This document shows positions 63,526-64,000 of a DNA stretch of 64,000 bases, piece by piece; positions within the stretch are counted from its first letter, which is position 1; every line of letters starts with the position of its first letter. Both the position numbers and the translations under genes were made by a program. The notes beneath the pieces were generated by a model. The model was not told where the DNA came from, did no database searches, and saw nothing but the letters and a program-made list of their open reading frames with translations. Source of the DNA: Oscillospiraceae bacterium (GTDB lineage Bacteria; Bacillota; Clostridia; Saccharofermentanales; Saccharofermentanaceae); contig CADAIP010000006.1 of assembly GCA_902787975.1 (NCBI GenBank), positions 75,193 to 139,192 on the forward strand. The letters are read 5' to 3'.

Positions 63526-64000
63526 ATGGACAGGCCGGTAACGACTCTTTTTATGCTGGTGTCAGTAGACGGTAAGATCAGCACGGGTTCTACGGATAAC
63601 ATGGATGTGGATAAGGATCTTCCCATGGTCGAAGGCGTCAGGGAAGGACTCCATCAATACTATGATATCGAACAGACAACGGATCTGTGGTCATTTAATA
63701 CCGGACGTGTCCAGGCAAAGATGGGCGTCAATGAAAAGCCCGCCCCCGGCAAAACACCAGTGTCTTTTGTGATCCTGGATAACCATCATCTGACAGAACA
63801 AGGAGTGCATTACTTCTGTGAATTCTCCAAAGAGTTTGTTCTTGTAACGACTAATCCCGAGCATCCTGCATTCGGCATCAAGGCTGATAATCTTCACATA
63901 ATCCTTCAACAGGAATTATCGCTTGCGGATATGCTTAGGACCCTTAAGTCAGATTATGGATGTGAGCGCATTACGATCCAGTCAGGCGGAACTCTGAACA
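63526..64000 (+). CDS. RibD C-terminal-domain reductase-like protein, 3' partial
   Basis: The start at 63526 has GGAGAG upstream, and the frame runs off the right edge. The visible 158 residues begin with TTLFMLVSVDGKISTGSTDN, the dihydrofolate-reductase-like NADPH fold opening of RibD_C proteins, and continue with SFNTGRVQAKMG and CERITIQSGGTLN. These are features of the pyrimidine reductases related to riboflavin synthesis. Whether it acts in riboflavin synthesis or on another substrate cannot be told without the rest of the gene. Confidence 0.75.
   Translation, partial: MDRPVTTLFMLVSVDGKISTGSTDNMDVDKDLPMVEGVREGLHQYYDIEQTTDLWSFNTGRVQAKMGVNEKPAPGKTPVSFVILDNHHLTEQGVHYFCEFSKEFVLVTTNPEHPAFGIKADNLHIILQQELSLADMLRTLKSDYGCERITIQSGGTLN

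Overview
The window looks like chromosome of an anaerobic member of the Clostridia (Bacillota), probably a gut or rumen relative of Lachnospiraceae, Oscillospirales or Saccharofermentans; the sequence does not fix the genus. The grounds are AGGAGG-type ribosome sites, many small lipoproteins with a Gly-Cys or Ser-Cys lipobox and Thr/Glu-rich linkers, [FeFe]-hydrogenase maturases, an aldo-keto reductase fused to a ferredoxin, DUF4298/DUF4026-type proteins and large FtsX-type ABC systems. I saw no tRNA, rRNA, phage, insertion sequence or CRISPR array.

Layout. 0-12.7 kb is housekeeping and unknown genes: a partial GatD-like amidotransferase homologue without its catalytic residues, two zinc-ribbon membrane paralogues, a TPM-domain protein, a GT2 glycosyltransferase, HD and NUDIX enzymes, an MFS transporter behind a leader-peptide attenuator, a cyclase-family hydrolase and a diguanylate cyclase. 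12.7-25.4 kb is envelope-related: many lipoproteins, an M13 peptidase in an operon with an ABC transporter, an alpha/beta hydrolase with a TetR regulator, and a lipoprotein made of two cystatin-like domains. 25.6-31.1 kb holds the aldo-keto reductase and the hydrogenase H-cluster maturation operon (TM1266-like, hydE, hydG, hydF), followed by a regular array of four palindromes. 32.3-41.3 kb is signalling: a hybrid histidine kinase, an XRE regulator, a 7TM sensor and a GGDEF-EAL protein. 41.6-45.3 kb is an ABC/FtsX exporter behind a probable yybP-ykoY (manganese) riboswitch. 45.4-49.0 kb has small secreted or membrane proteins, including an orphan prepilin-like peptide and a peptide with a double-glycine leader.

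The most interesting part is 49.1-63.4 kb. A minus-strand operon encodes nitrogenase-like D, K and H proteins, a NifB-like protein with its NifX-like domain at the unusual N-terminal end, a MetN/MetI/MetQ-type transporter and a repeat protein of unknown role. The NifD-like protein keeps the P-cluster cysteines and the cofactor cysteine but not the cofactor histidine, and there is no nifEN, nifV or nifS/U, so dinitrogen fixation is unlikely. The transporter suggests sulfur-compound reduction, comparable to methylthio-alkane reductase. The nifH-like gene carries a frameshift.

A second minus-strand operon encodes a class II glutamine amidotransferase and two glutamate-cysteine-ligase-family proteins, next to a LysR regulator. 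Both operons have the same palindrome upstream, TATAG-N7-CTATA, the pattern of the streptococcal MET-box, in both cases centred about 66 bases before the predicted transcription start. I infer one sulfur-responsive LysR regulon joining thiol synthesis, uptake of a sulfur compound and a nitrogenase-like reductase.
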